This document shows, in pieces, positions 19,708-28,104 of a stretch of DNA of 64,000 nucleotides; the stretch's first letter is position 1, and every line of letters begins with the position of its first letter. The stretch covers positions 1 to 64,000 of the forward strand of contig JASGVX010000089.1 in NCBI GenBank assembly GCA_030054735.1, read 5' to 3'. Source of the stretch: Methanobacteriota archaeon (lineage in GTDB: Archaea > Halobacteriota > Methanosarcinia > Methanosarcinales > Methanosarcinaceae). The position numbers and the translations under genes were made by a program. A model generated the notes under the pieces. It had not been told where the DNA came from, ran no database searches, and saw only the letters and a program-made list of their open reading frames with translations.

Positions 19708-20400
19708 ATGACAATTAACGAAGCAATTAAGATAAGACATACAGTTCGTAAATATAAAGATAAAGCAATTCCTCAAGAGCTTATCGAAAAGCTCAATGCA
19801 AGAATTGATGAGAATAATAAAACTTATGCTCTGAATCTTAAACTGGTTACGGATAATTCTGAGGGTGTAACTGGTCTTGGTAAGTTATTTCTCGCCAAGA
19901 ATGTAAACAACTACATAATTCTGGCAGGCACAGCCACTCCTGATTTAGATGAAAAATCAGGCTATTGTGGCGCTGATTTGATTTTGTATGCTCAAACTCT
20001 GGGGTTAAATACATGGTGGATTGGCGGAATGTACAATAAGAAGGGAGTACAAAAATATCTGGATCTAGCTAATGTTAGAATCAATGGAATTATTGCTATA
20101 GGCTATGGTCAAACTCAGGGTGTTCCGCATAAATCCAAAACAGCTGCCAAAATAAGTCAGTATCAAGGCACTGCACCACAGTGGTTTATTGATGGTGTGG
20201 AAGCTCTGCTCTATGCTCCTACTTCATTAAATAAGCAGGCATTTAAGGTAGTGGGTGACGGAAACAAAGTTTCTATAAGCTATGAAAAAGGACATTTTGC
20301 CGGAATCAACCTCGGTATCGGTAAATATCATTTCGAAATCGGTGCCGGCAAAGAAAACTTTGAATGGGTACAGCTATCAAATGAATCTAATAGAACGTAG
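19708..20400 (+). CDS. Nitroreductase-family protein (TM1586-like)
   Basis: 230 residues. The N-terminus EAIKIRHTVRKYKDKAIP is the classic FMN-phosphate-binding start of nitroreductases (R-x-S/T-x-R), followed by GYCGADLILYAQTLGLNTWWIGG, and a second half starting WFIDGVEALLYAPTSLNKQ that matches the duplicated form of the fold (TM1586-type). It is predicted to bind FMN and reduce an unknown substrate with NAD(P)H. The gene lies between inverted repeats. A bacterial-looking TATAAT at about 19672 precedes it, and its relatives as I recall are largely clostridial, so transfer is likely. Confidence 0.85.
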   Translation: MTINEAIKIRHTVRKYKDKAIPQELIEKLNARIDENNKTYALNLKLVTDNSEGVTGLGKLFLAKNVNNYIILAGTATPDLDEKSGYCGADLILYAQTLGLNTWWIGGMYNKKGVQKYLDLANVRINGIIAIGYGQTQGVPHKSKTAAKISQYQGTAPQWFIDGVEALLYAPTSLNKQAFKVVGDGNKVSISYEKGHFAGINLGIGKYHFEIGAGKENFEWVQLSNESNRT

Positions 20401-20410
20401 ATGAGGTTTT

Positions 20411-20493
20411 GCCAAAATTGACAATAATACTTTAAATGTATAAAAACTGCCTGAAATTGCTTATTTTGTCATAAAATTATATTTAGTGCCTTT
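20411..20493 (-). repeat. Right arm of ~83-bp inverted repeat
   Basis: Starts GCCAAAATTGACAATAATAC and ends TTTAGTGCCTTT: the reverse complement of the arm at 19501-19582, beginning only 10 bases after the nitroreductase stop codon. Confidence 0.9.
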
Positions 20494-20628
20494 AAAATTG
20501 CACAATTAAATCCTGGCACTTTGTATCTTAACCGAATCCAGATGTATACCTATTTATGACTTTTTAACATGCATCACTGACTTTTTAGATAGGCTTTTAG
20601 CCAAAAAAACAAATATACTTAACTGGAA

Positions 20629-21459
20629 ATGACTCCTGCAGAACCTTTTTATCTTGCTACCCTTATTCTCACAGGCTTTTTTACGGGTATTCTCTCTGGT
20701 ATGTTTGGTGTAGGCGGAGGCTTTATCATGTCTCCTGTTCAGTACCGGCTTTTGCAGGAGATGGGGCTAGAACCTGACATTGCAATAAGAATAGCGTTTG
20801 GAACAAGCCTTTTTGTGGTTCTTATAAATGCCATAAATGTTTCCCTGAATTACCACCAGAAGAATGAAGTACTCTGGAAACAGGCAACAATCATGGGGAT
20901 TTTCGGATCAATCTTCAGTTTTGTGGGAGCAGCGCTAGCTTCTTACTTACCGGCTTCTACCCTCAGCAAAATTTTTGGAATCGTAGTTATAGCTGGTGCA
21001 CTTAGAATTCATCTGGTTCCCGCTCTTACAGAAACGAAATATATCAACCCAAATTTATTACCTTATATTATTGCAGGTATTTTCATAGGTTTTTTTTCGG
21101 GCCTTTTGGGACTCGGGGGTGGAATTATTGGAATTCCAATCATGCTGATTTTTCTTCATTTTGATATGCGAAAAGCCATAGGGACCACATCTGCAGTAAT
21201 AATTTTTACTTCATTTAGTGGAACAATCGGATATATAATCAATGGCTGGGGAGAGGTCGGACTCCCTCCTTATTCTGTCGGATATGTAAATATTCTAAAT
21301 TGGATGTTGCTTTCATTTCCGGCATTTCTTGCAGCAAGAAGTGGAGTGAAAATTGCCCATCAGATAGACCCCGAACATTTGAAGCATTTATTTATACTTC
21401 TGATGCTCTATGTAGGGCTGGAAATGACAGGAGTTATTGGTCGTATTTTTACATATTGA
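20629..21459 (+). CDS. TauE/SafE (TSUP) family membrane transporter
   Basis: 276 residues and about eight helices. Two internally related halves each have the family's glycine-rich helix start: GMFGVGGGFIMSP near residue 27 and GLLGLGGGIIGIP near residue 163. The family exports sulfite, organosulfonates or related anions, but the substrate here is unknown. A plausible AT box (AAATATACTTA) lies immediately upstream of the ATG, so the transcript would be almost leaderless. Confidence 0.88.
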   Translation: MTPAEPFYLATLILTGFFTGILSGMFGVGGGFIMSPVQYRLLQEMGLEPDIAIRIAFGTSLFVVLINAINVSLNYHQKNEVLWKQATIMGIFGSIFSFVGAALASYLPASTLSKIFGIVVIAGALRIHLVPALTETKYINPNLLPYIIAGIFIGFFSGLLGLGGGIIGIPIMLIFLHFDMRKAIGTTSAVIIFTSFSGTIGYIINGWGEVGLPPYSVGYVNILNWMLLSFPAFLAARSGVKIAHQIDPEHLKHLFILLMLYVGLEMTGVIGRIFTY

Positions 21460-21554
21460 GCTCATTCCAAAACCGATTTTAACCCCATATTGCTAAAAAT
21501 CTTAGAATTATATTAATAATTAGGAATTAAAACGATTATTTAGAATTTGTTAAT

Positions 21555-22685
21555 TTATAAGCTATGGAATGCGATTACTTTACTCATTTCCAGTTTAACC
21601 AGGCATAAAGCACCTGCATGAAGCTTCAGGGAGTCAACAAATTGTGCAGGCAGTTCTGCGGTCAAAATTTTATTATGTTTAATAAGTTTAAGTGCAATTC
21701 GCTTTTTTGCTCCTTTATTTATGATACTGTTCACAAGTGCAGAGTAAGTATTGTCCTCCTGGTCCTCAGAACCGGAATCAAGCGAAAGAAAAGTTATATT
21801 TTCAGGATGGATTCCCCAGGAAATTTTATCCCCTGCTTTGAAGTTCGGAGATTTTATTTTAATTCTCATATCTCCGCTTTTTAACACTGTACTTTTTGAC
21901 TCTTCATCATATCTTTCTACTCTAGCTTCATCAAAAATATTTGTCAGGCCGATGAGTTCTGCAACATGCCGATTTTTAGGATGATAAAAGATTTCTTCCG
22001 GGGTTCCGAACTGCTGGGACTTTCCTCCATGCAGGACAAGAAGTTTGTCAGCCAGCAGGAAAGCTTCTTCAAGGTTGTGAGTTATGAACAAGAGAGGAAT
22101 TCCAATTTTGTTTTGCAATTTTTTTATTTTTTCTGTAAGGTCGATTCTTATTTTTATGTCAAGTGCAGAGAAGGGTTCATCCAGAAGTAAAATCTCTGGT
22201 TTTGGAGCAAGAGCTCTTGCCAGAGCTACTCTCTGCTTCTGCCCGCCTGAAAGTTGGGACGGATATCGGGTTTCCAGCTCCTCAATATGGAGAAGGTTCA
22301 ACATTTCCATAACCCTTTCTTCCTTATCTTCTTTATTCCAACCTTTGAGGCCGCATTCTATGTTTTTCCTGACGTTCATGTGAGGAAAGAGGGTATAGTT
22401 CTGAAAAACATAGCCAAGGTTGCGTTTTTGAATGGGCAGATTTATTTTTTTGTCTTTATCGTAATAAACTTTACTTTCCACAGTTATTTTTCCGTCATCA
22501 GGTTCTGTAATCCCGGAAATACATTTAAACAACGTGGTCTTTCCTGATCCAGAAGGCCCAAAAAGTACGACAAGTTCGTTTTCCATTTCAAAGCTGACGT
22601 CTAACATAAAAACTTTCTTGACACTTTTTTTACCCTTGATCTCAGCTTCATTATAGCATTTTTTAAGGTCAACTTTAATGCTCAA
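21555..22685 (-). CDS. Oxyanion ABC transporter ATPase (ModC/WtpC-like)
   Basis: 376 residues. Walker A is GPSGSGKTT, the signature LSGGQKQRVALARAL, Walker B ILLLDEPFSALD and switch LLFITHNLEEA. The C-terminal part (about residues 245-375) has a TOBE-like molybdate/tungstate-binding fold. The start is TTG at 22685, with GAGGT 8 bases ahead. The permease that should precede it is only a remnant and no binding-protein gene is present in the window, so this ATPase is an orphan unless it serves another locus. Molbindin and fwdB nearby support molybdate or tungstate as substrate. Confidence 0.88.
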   Translation of the reverse strand: MSIKVDLKKCYNEAEIKGKKSVKKVFMLDVSFEMENELVVLFGPSGSGKTTLFKCISGITEPDDGKITVESKVYYDKDKKINLPIQKRNLGYVFQNYTLFPHMNVRKNIECGLKGWNKEDKEERVMEMLNLLHIEELETRYPSQLSGGQKQRVALARALAPKPEILLLDEPFSALDIKIRIDLTEKIKKLQNKIGIPLLFITHNLEEAFLLADKLLVLHGGKSQQFGTPEEIFYHPKNRHVAELIGLTNIFDEARVERYDEESKSTVLKSGDMRIKIKSPNFKAGDKISWGIHPENITFLSLDSGSEDQEDNTYSALVNSIINKGAKKRIALKLIKHNKILTAELPAQFVDSLKLHAGALCLVKLEMSKVIAFHSL

Positions 22686-22688
22686 AGT

Positions 22689-22860
22689 TCATACCTCTAA
22701 TTTTTCTACGAACTTTCCGGTCAGAGCAGTGGTCAGCAGGGGCATAAGAATCAGGATAATACCAGCACCTGGGCAAGTTCGTTATTGCCTGACTGAAAAG
22801 CGTTGTATATTGAAATAGTTATTGTGTTCGTTTTCCCGAGATATTTCTTGCCACCATGAG
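22689..22860 (-). pseudogene. Remnant of ModB-type permease C-terminus
   Basis: Read on the minus strand, one frame gives KYLGKTNTITISIYNAFQSG and NNELAQ. The next frame gives AGIILILMPLLTTALTGKFV followed by EKLEV and a stop directly before the ATPase. Both pieces match the end of molybdate/tungstate ABC permeases, so a frameshift and loss of the N-terminal ~200 residues have destroyed this gene. Confidence 0.75.
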
Positions 22861-22862
22861 TT

Positions 22863-23132
22863 TTGCTCCAAATTCATAACAGAGCTTTTTGTAAATATAT
22901 CTGCCCCATTACTATCTTCTTAAAGCCGATGAGCTATTTCTCTCTCTATCGAGTTAAGGTAGATAAAGAGAAGTGTATTTCTTGTGGAAAATGCGAAAAA
23001 ATGTGTCCAATGGAGGTGAAAATTCTCAACAATTCTCGGAAACGGAAAAACGGCACCGAGCGCATTCAGTGTATGCAATGTCTAGATGCTTGTCCGAAAA
23101 ATGCTTTGAAATTTAAGCTCTACTTAAAATGA
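22863..23132 (+). pseudogene. Truncated NapH-like ferredoxin, C-terminal part
   Basis: The 89 codons begin inside a protein: RAFCKYICPITIFLKP is the conserved Cys segment that in NapH/MauN-type membrane ferredoxins follows several helices, and two 4Fe-4S motifs follow (CISCGKCEKMCP and CMQCLDACP). The membrane part is missing and the sequence abuts the permease remnant on the other strand. A TTG start is possible, but I see it as a truncated gene. The iron-sulfur motifs themselves are intact. Confidence 0.7.
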
Positions 23133-23316
23133 TATCCTAAAATAGAAAGACTTTACTCATCGCTTATTGACAAAAAATCAAATCAAAGTTGCGCTGGCGC
23201 ACCCCCCGCAGCAAGAAGTTTCAAGAATGCTTAGTTATTGATCAACTATTGAGCTCTGGATCCTTATGCACTGAAGGGTGCTGCCAAAGAATATATGTAT
23301 AAATTAAATTGTTGAG

Positions 23317-23410
23317 ACACTAGTGTTGTGTCAGCGTTAAGATGTCGTATATAATCGATTACAACGATTCAAAATCGTATAATTCTTGATTAATGACACG
23401 ACACTAGCGG
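23317..23410. mobile_element. Small inverted-repeat element (MITE-like)
   Basis: ACACTAGTGTTGTGTCAGCG at the left and TGACACGACACTAGCGG at the right are inverted copies about 50 bases apart. The centre holds further small palindromes around ATCGATTACAACGATT. It lies in the gap between the ferredoxin remnant and molbindin and carries no ORF. Confidence 0.6.
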
Positions 23411-23493
23411 TGTATTCAACAGTAATAAGTAAAAACCTCAGTAAAAACTATAGGGTAATTCCCTTCGCAAATGGCAAACGGAAAAATGATCAA

Positions 23494-23703
23494 TTAGTCT
23501 ATGGCTATCATCACATTTGAAGCCTTGATTACTGCATATGCTTCGCTTCCTTCTTTTAACTTCAGATTTTCAGCTGATGTCTTTGTAATTATTGAAGTGA
23601 TTTCTGCTCCACCTGGCAACTCAATTACAACTTCAGTATTGACCGCTCCAGCAATAACTTTTTTAACCTTTCCCTTAAATACGTTGCGTGCACTCAATTT
23701 CAT
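23494..23703 (-). CDS. mop: Molbindin (Mop/TOBE domain protein)
   Basis: 69 residues, the standard size for a stand-alone Mop domain: MKLSARNVFKGKVKKVIAGA, then TEVVIELPGGAEITSIITK and AYAVIKASNVMIA. Molbindins assemble as hexamers that store molybdate or tungstate in the cytosol. A strong GGAGGAG lies just ahead of the ATG. Its location between an oxyanion ABC ATPase and fwdB fits metal supply to the formylmethanofuran dehydrogenase. Confidence 0.92.
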   Translation of the reverse strand: MKLSARNVFKGKVKKVIAGAVNTEVVIELPGGAEITSIITKTSAENLKLKEGSEAYAVIKASNVMIAID

Positions 23704-24155
23704 TATTTTCTCCTCCGTTTTAGTTTACTATAATTAATTTCGAGTAATTTATATACCAACATGTATAGATATGAACTTTACGAACTTGAGATCAGTTTAC
23801 AATCATTTATGGTTCACATTTGGAAAAGGAAAGGTAAATTTTCCACTCTAAAAAATGAAGAACCGATATCTTTATATCCAATTGTAAATATAATTTCAAA
23901 TGTAAATTCTTTATAAGATTTATATAATAATTCACGGAAAAAATTACCGGCAACAAACACAGATCTGAGAATCTGTTAACTGGTAATCAACAGCAAAAAA
24001 CTTGAACACGGTTTTTTTTCTATTGGGACCTGTAAAGTTCAGGACTCTCTGGTTCCCCCACCCGTCTTCATGGATGCAGGAAAAAAGGCGTATTCCTGAG
24101 ACCTGTTAACATTGAGGTACTAGTTCATAAAAATGATATAGTGCTCTGAATTACT

Positions 24156-24200
24156 GTGCACTGTTCATTCAACATGAAAATGAACTGCTTTGCAGTGCAC
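24156..24200 (+). promoter_or_regulatory. Two-stem leader hairpin upstream of fwdB
   Basis: Outer stem GTGCACT/AGTGCAC (24156-24162 with 24194-24200) and inner stem GTTCATT/AATGAAC (24163-24169 with 24179-24185) are stacked, with an 8-base bulge on the 3' side. It lies in the ~610-base gap (23704-24314) before fwdB. That gap also has AT boxes such as TTTATATAATAA near 23930, so a long structured leader is plausible. No known riboswitch class was recognised. Confidence 0.45.
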
Positions 24201-24314
24201 GGAACAATGTTAAGAGGTACACAATATGCAAGCTGATAACCTGCTTTACTTTTCTGAAAAGGTCACCGAATATTTAATATTGGAATTGGAGATTTATGTC
24301 GGAGGGCGGGGATT

Positions 24315-25628
24315 ATGTTCTTAAAAAACATAATTTGTCCTGCCTGTGGGGCTGCTTGCGACGATATTCAGGTTGAATTCAGGGCAGGAATAATCGAGGC
24401 TAAAAATATCTGTAAGGTAGGAAATGCCCTGCTTAAGATTCCTGCAAACCCTAAGCGGTTCAGGCAGCCTCTTATTAAAGATAGAGGCAAATTAAAGCCG
24501 GTTTCCTGGGATGAAGCCCTTGAAAAAGCTGCTGATATCCTCGTTTCGGCAAAACGTCCTCTGCTTTTCATGGGCAGCGATACTTCCTGCGAAACGCATG
24601 AAATAGGGCTCAAGATCGGAGAATTTCTGGGTGCAGTTGTTGATTCGAACACAACTATTGGCAATGGGCCTATAGTCATGGGAACTCAGGAATCCGGAAA
24701 AGTCTGTGCAACCGAAGGGCAAAAGAAAAACAGAGGCGACCTTATAGTCTACTGGGGGACCAACCCTCTTGAATCCATGCCCAGGCAGATGTCCAGGTAC
24801 GGGGTTTTCCCAAGAGGTTACTGGACCAGACGCGGGCGCTTTGACAGAACAATTATCACGGTAGACCCAAGAAAAACTCCTACTTCGGAGGCTTCCGACC
24901 TTCACGTGCAGCTCAAACCTAACTCAGATTATGAACTGATAAGTGCCCTTCTTACCCTGCTCCATGGAAGGACTCCACACCCGTCTGTGGAAGGGATCAC
25001 AGGAGTCCCTGTCTCCTTAATGGAACAGATGCTCCATATGATGAAAAACTGTAACTTTGGGTCAATCTCAGCAGGTGTAGGGCTTTCTTCTTCAATAGGA
25101 AAGCACAGAAATGCCGAACTTGCCATGAACCTCGTAAAGGAACTGAACAACTATACAAAGTTCACTTTCGGGGTTCTCCGCAGCCACTGTAATGTCGCAG
25201 GCTTTAACCAGACCGCATCCTATATGTACGGCTATCCGTTCGGGCTTGACTTCATGCGCGGGTATCCTCGTTACAACCCTGGCGAATTTACTACAGTGGA
25301 CCTCTTACGTGAAAAGGATGTGGACGCGGTCTTTGTGATATGCATTGATCTTTTAAATCAGATCCCGGCTGACTGTGCAGCTTACCTTGCTGAAATTCCT
25401 GTGATATGCCTGGATGCTGTTCCATGTCCTACAACAATTGTCTCGGATGTCGTACTTCCGGCTGTCATTGATGCAATGGAGTGTGACGGGACCTTCTACA
25501 GACTCGATGATGTGTCTATTCACTTCGAGCCATTTGTGTCTTCTTCCTTTGAGTTCACAAAGAGTAATGAAGACACCCTAAAACAGCTTTTTAAGAAAAT
25601 CAAAGAAAATTTGGAGCCCGGAAAATAA
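24315..25628 (+). CDS. fwdB: Formylmethanofuran dehydrogenase subunit B
   Basis: 437 residues, the usual length for FwdB/FmdB. This is the molybdopterin-containing catalytic subunit of the enzyme that reduces CO2 to formylmethanofuran in methanogenesis (and runs in reverse in methylotrophic growth). N-terminal Cys residues CPACGAAC and C33 bind a 4Fe-4S cluster. Molybdopterin-oxidoreductase motifs follow (FMGSDTSCETHEIG, VYWGTNPLESMPRQM, TVDPRKTPTSEASD). Cys131 in GKVCATEG is the likely metal ligand, so this is a cysteine and not a selenocysteine form. GGAGGGCGGGG precedes the ATG. It is not followed by the other fwd/fmd subunits here, so it is an isolated subunit gene; Mo versus W form is not decidable. 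Confidence 0.93.
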   Translation: MFLKNIICPACGAACDDIQVEFRAGIIEAKNICKVGNALLKIPANPKRFRQPLIKDRGKLKPVSWDEALEKAADILVSAKRPLLFMGSDTSCETHEIGLKIGEFLGAVVDSNTTIGNGPIVMGTQESGKVCATEGQKKNRGDLIVYWGTNPLESMPRQMSRYGVFPRGYWTRRGRFDRTIITVDPRKTPTSEASDLHVQLKPNSDYELISALLTLLHGRTPHPSVEGITGVPVSLMEQMLHMMKNCNFGSISAGVGLSSSIGKHRNAELAMNLVKELNNYTKFTFGVLRSHCNVAGFNQTASYMYGYPFGLDFMRGYPRYNPGEFTTVDLLREKDVDAVFVICIDLLNQIPADCAAYLAEIPVICLDAVPCPTTIVSDVVLPAVIDAMECDGTFYRLDDVSIHFEPFVSSSFEFTKSNEDTLKQLFKKIKENLEPGK

Positions 25629-25636
25629 GGATTGCT

Positions 25637-25687
25637 CCTGTAAGTGGATAAAGTTTTCATTTTTAAACCGACCCTTACAGGTTTTTT
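25637..25687 (+). terminator. Terminator of fwdB
   Basis: CCTGTAAG and CTTACAGG form an 8-bp stem with a 29-base AT-rich loop, followed at once by TTTTTT. Confidence 0.55.
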
Positions 25688-25777
25688 ATATATTTGCCAT
25701 GAAAGTTCCTTCCTATTACTTACATTTATTGTGCTTTCTATTTAGAAAATTTCATGTGTGTTTTTCTGAAACTGCTC

Positions 25778-25831
25778 TGTCAATGCCGGTTTAATTTCCC
25801 CATTTTGGTCGGTTTAATTTTCCCCACCTTT
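25778..25831. mobile_element. IS21-family end remnant
   Basis: TGTCAATGCCGGTTTAATTT followed by a second CGGTTTAATTTTCCCC is the multi-repeat terminus pattern of IS21-family elements. No transposase remains nearby. It lies in the 570-base gap 25629-26201, which has no gene. Confidence 0.5.
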
Positions 25832-26027
25832 AGATATAAATTTTACTCAATTTACAGTAGTTCTGATTTGCTGTAGTTCCGAACGCTATTCCTAATCATT
25901 CAGGTCTTCTCAAAAATAAAGTTAATTCTACAATAGTGTCAATTTTTTCCACTATAAAGTTAATCTATGTCTAAATTTCTCTATTTTAACTGGGTTTGTT
26001 TTAAAGTTAACGTATCTCATTATCAAA

Positions 26028-26059
26028 TGTAGAAATGGTTTGAGTTTTGAGACAGCCTG
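26028..26059. repeat. Solo IS terminal sequence
   Basis: This 32-base segment, ending GAGTTTTGAGACAGCCTG, recurs at 62928-62959 with one mismatch beside a decayed ISH3-like transposase. It is therefore the end of an insertion sequence whose body has gone. Confidence 0.7.
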
Positions 26060-26201
26060 CATTACTGATTTTTTTTCCTAATGTTTCAAAAAACACATTC
26101 TTGGTGTCCATTCTACTTGAATTTTTGGTAATTTGTTTTCAAAGTTTCAGTATAGTCAAGTCCTGAAGTATAATTTATATTCCATATGATTTTTAGGTCC
26201 C

Positions 26202-26723
26202 TCAAGCATATCTCTTTATTTCTTCTCTATAATCTTCGGCCATCTTAACATAATCTTCAGCATTTTCTTTTATAGTTTCAACCTCAACTTCGTTTGTTTC
26301 CCTTTTTACTGTTCCCGGGACTCCGATAATAAGGCTGTTAGCCGGGAACTTCTTACCCTGAGGCACAAGCGTGTTTGCTCCGACAATTGAGTTTTTCCCT
26401 ATCTCTGCCCCGTTCAGTACAGTTGAATTCATGCCTATAAGCACATTATCTTCTATCCTGCACCCGTGCAGTACAGCCCCATGCCCCACTGTTACATTAT
26501 CTCCCACCTGAACCCCGTTTTCTGGGTCTGCATGAATAACCACACCGTCCTGGATGCTTGTCCTGTCCCCTATCTTTATTTTGTTCTGGTCTCCTCTGAG
26601 CACGGCATTAAACCATATGCTTGAAAAATTCCCTACCTCAACATCCCCGATTATGTCTGCAGAATCTGCAATAAAAGCCGTTTCAACAATTACCGGACAT
26701 TTCCCTTTAAAATCCATTATCAT
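26202..26723 (-). CDS. Gamma-class carbonic anhydrase-like hexapeptide protein
   Basis: 173 residues. Repeated I/V-G-x4 hexapeptides form a left-handed beta helix. Residues expected for zinc binding are present (His64 in VVIHAD, His81 and His86 in VGHGAVLHGC), as are the conserved Arg43, Asp45 and Gln58. It lacks a signal peptide, unlike the secreted Cam enzyme, so it resembles the cytosolic CamH/YrdA/PaaY group. It may hydrate CO2 or act on another substrate. GGAAGATAAAG precedes the start. Confidence 0.88.
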   Translation of the reverse strand: MIMDFKGKCPVIVETAFIADSADIIGDVEVGNFSSIWFNAVLRGDQNKIKIGDRTSIQDGVVIHADPENGVQVGDNVTVGHGAVLHGCRIEDNVLIGMNSTVLNGAEIGKNSIVGANTLVPQGKKFPANSLIIGVPGTVKRETNEVEVETIKENAEDYVKMAEDYREEIKRYA

Positions 26724-26828
26724 CTTTATCTTCCTCTTTTCAAGGTGCTATTTTTTCTTTATTTATTTCTGGACATCTTTTATGTCTTTTCCGATTTTAG
26801 CTCCTGCTATGCACGGAGCCTAGATTCA

Positions 26829-27014
26829 GCAGGTCGACATTAAAAATCAGAACTATCACCACATATATAAATACTGGATCATTTTTTTCATAAAAGTTTA
26901 GCATGAGATATTATTAATTGATCATATGTAAAGCTAAAAGTTAGGTCCAAATACTATGCATTATTTCAAAATCGGCATCAACAAAAATTATGAAAAATTA
27001 AATGTCGACCTGCC
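26829..27014 (+). mobile_element. MITE-like element, copy 1 (island right-hand boundary)
   Basis: About 185 bp bounded by inverted termini: GCAGGTCGACATTAAAAAT on the left and ATTAAATGTCGACCTGC on the right. The inner ~150 bases (from ATATATAAATACTGGATCA to the right terminus) are a near copy of 43015-43168, in the same orientation. The element also contains a 23-codon frame starting MHYFKIGINKNYEKLNVDLP. Confidence 0.85.
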
Positions 27015-27104
27015 GGAAGAAGGTTAGTGATAATACAGATTAGCTTTATTACTTTTAATGCGTATGGTAACAATATACTCTCAATTATTGAAAGGGTGGT
27101 CAAA

Positions 27105-27944
27105 ATGAAAAGAAGAAGGGAGCTTATTAAGTTTTTTGCAATAGCGATAGGTTTTACCTGGCTGTTCTGGATCCCCGACGGGCTCGCAAAAAGGGGTGTA
27201 CTTCCCGATACTATCTGGACCAGTTTTGCTTATCTCGGTGCGTGGGGCCCCTTGCTTGCAGTCGTGTATCTCGTTGCCAGAGAGGAGGGGTTAGACGGAA
27301 TCAAAGGCCTCGTGAAAAAAGGGACGGATTATAAATTCGGGAAGGGATGGTGGGCGGTCGTTCTTTTGCTCCTGCCCGCTCTGATCGTCATCTCCTATAT
27401 CATCAGCATCTCGATAGAAGGAGTTGTTCCGCCATCTCCGGCAGAAGGGCTGTACTGGTTCCTGCCTGTCATCTTCTTTATCGTTCTGTTCACCAGCGGC
27501 CCGTTTCAGGAAGAATTCGGCTGGCGAGGCTATGCCCTGCCCAGGTTACAGAACATGTATTCTCCCTTCGTCTCCACGCTGATACTGGGATTTATCTGGG
27601 CTGTCTGGCATTTGCCGCAATTCCTCGTTCCGCATGAAAAAACCGGCATGTTTTACATAACGCCCGTCTGGTCATTCATTCTGACCGTAATGGCGGGGGC
27701 TTTTGTCTTTACCTGGGTTTATAACCATACCAACGGCAGTATTCTGGCAGCACTCTTACTGCATACGCAGAATAATTTATTTTACTGGATTTTCCCTGTT
27801 ACATATACCAATACCGGTTATTTGTGGTTACTTGGTTTGTCTATGATGGTCGCAGCAGTTGTTGTTCTGGCTGACCGGAAAATTTTCTTCAAAAAACCTC
27901 CACAGACAGTCAACGAATATGAAGAAATTCACACGGGCGGCTAA
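27105..27944 (+). CDS. CPBP-family intramembrane protease
   Basis: 279 residues from the ATG at 27105 (AAAGGGTGG lies ahead; the upstream in-frame start at 27027 has none). About eight helices. The CPBP (Abi) motifs are all present: QEEFGWRGYALPRLQ (Glu-Glu and Arg), WAVWHLPQF (His) and the C-terminal LLLHTQNN (His/Asn). These are glutamate-type membrane proteases; in bacteria, members are linked to bacteriocin immunity and self-protection. It lies at the edge of the NRPS island, so a link to product immunity is possible but unproven. Confidence 0.85.
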   Translation: MKRRRELIKFFAIAIGFTWLFWIPDGLAKRGVLPDTIWTSFAYLGAWGPLLAVVYLVAREEGLDGIKGLVKKGTDYKFGKGWWAVVLLLLPALIVISYIISISIEGVVPPSPAEGLYWFLPVIFFIVLFTSGPFQEEFGWRGYALPRLQNMYSPFVSTLILGFIWAVWHLPQFLVPHEKTGMFYITPVWSFILTVMAGAFVFTWVYNHTNGSILAALLLHTQNNLFYWIFPVTYTNTGYLWLLGLSMMVAAVVVLADRKIFFKKPPQTVNEYEEIHTGG

Positions 27945-28014
27945 TAACGCTGACTTTCATTTTTCGTTTTTGACACCGAAACTGTAATCGGCCGTAAATT
28001 GTACTTTCCTTAAT

Positions 28015-28104
28015 TCAAAATCGTCGGGCTGCTGCCGCTGCCCCTATTTCATTGGCTAGTTTCAGGGCCTCAATGCGCTCTTCTTCTGTATAATATTTTG
28101 CCAT
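28015..28104 (-). pseudogene. Transposase OrfA N-terminal fragment (bacterial type)
   Basis: A 29-codon frame with its own AGGAGCGATTTTGG leader reads MAKYYTEEERIEALKLANEI and GAAAAARRF before a stop. This is the helix-turn-helix start of IS3-like transposase OrfA proteins; the remainder is missing. It looks like an IS scrap brought in with bacterial DNA. Confidence 0.6.

Noticed and set aside
24315-25628. Selenocysteine form of FwdB
   Set aside because: The expected metal-ligand position reads as a Cys codon and there is no in-frame TGA in the gene.
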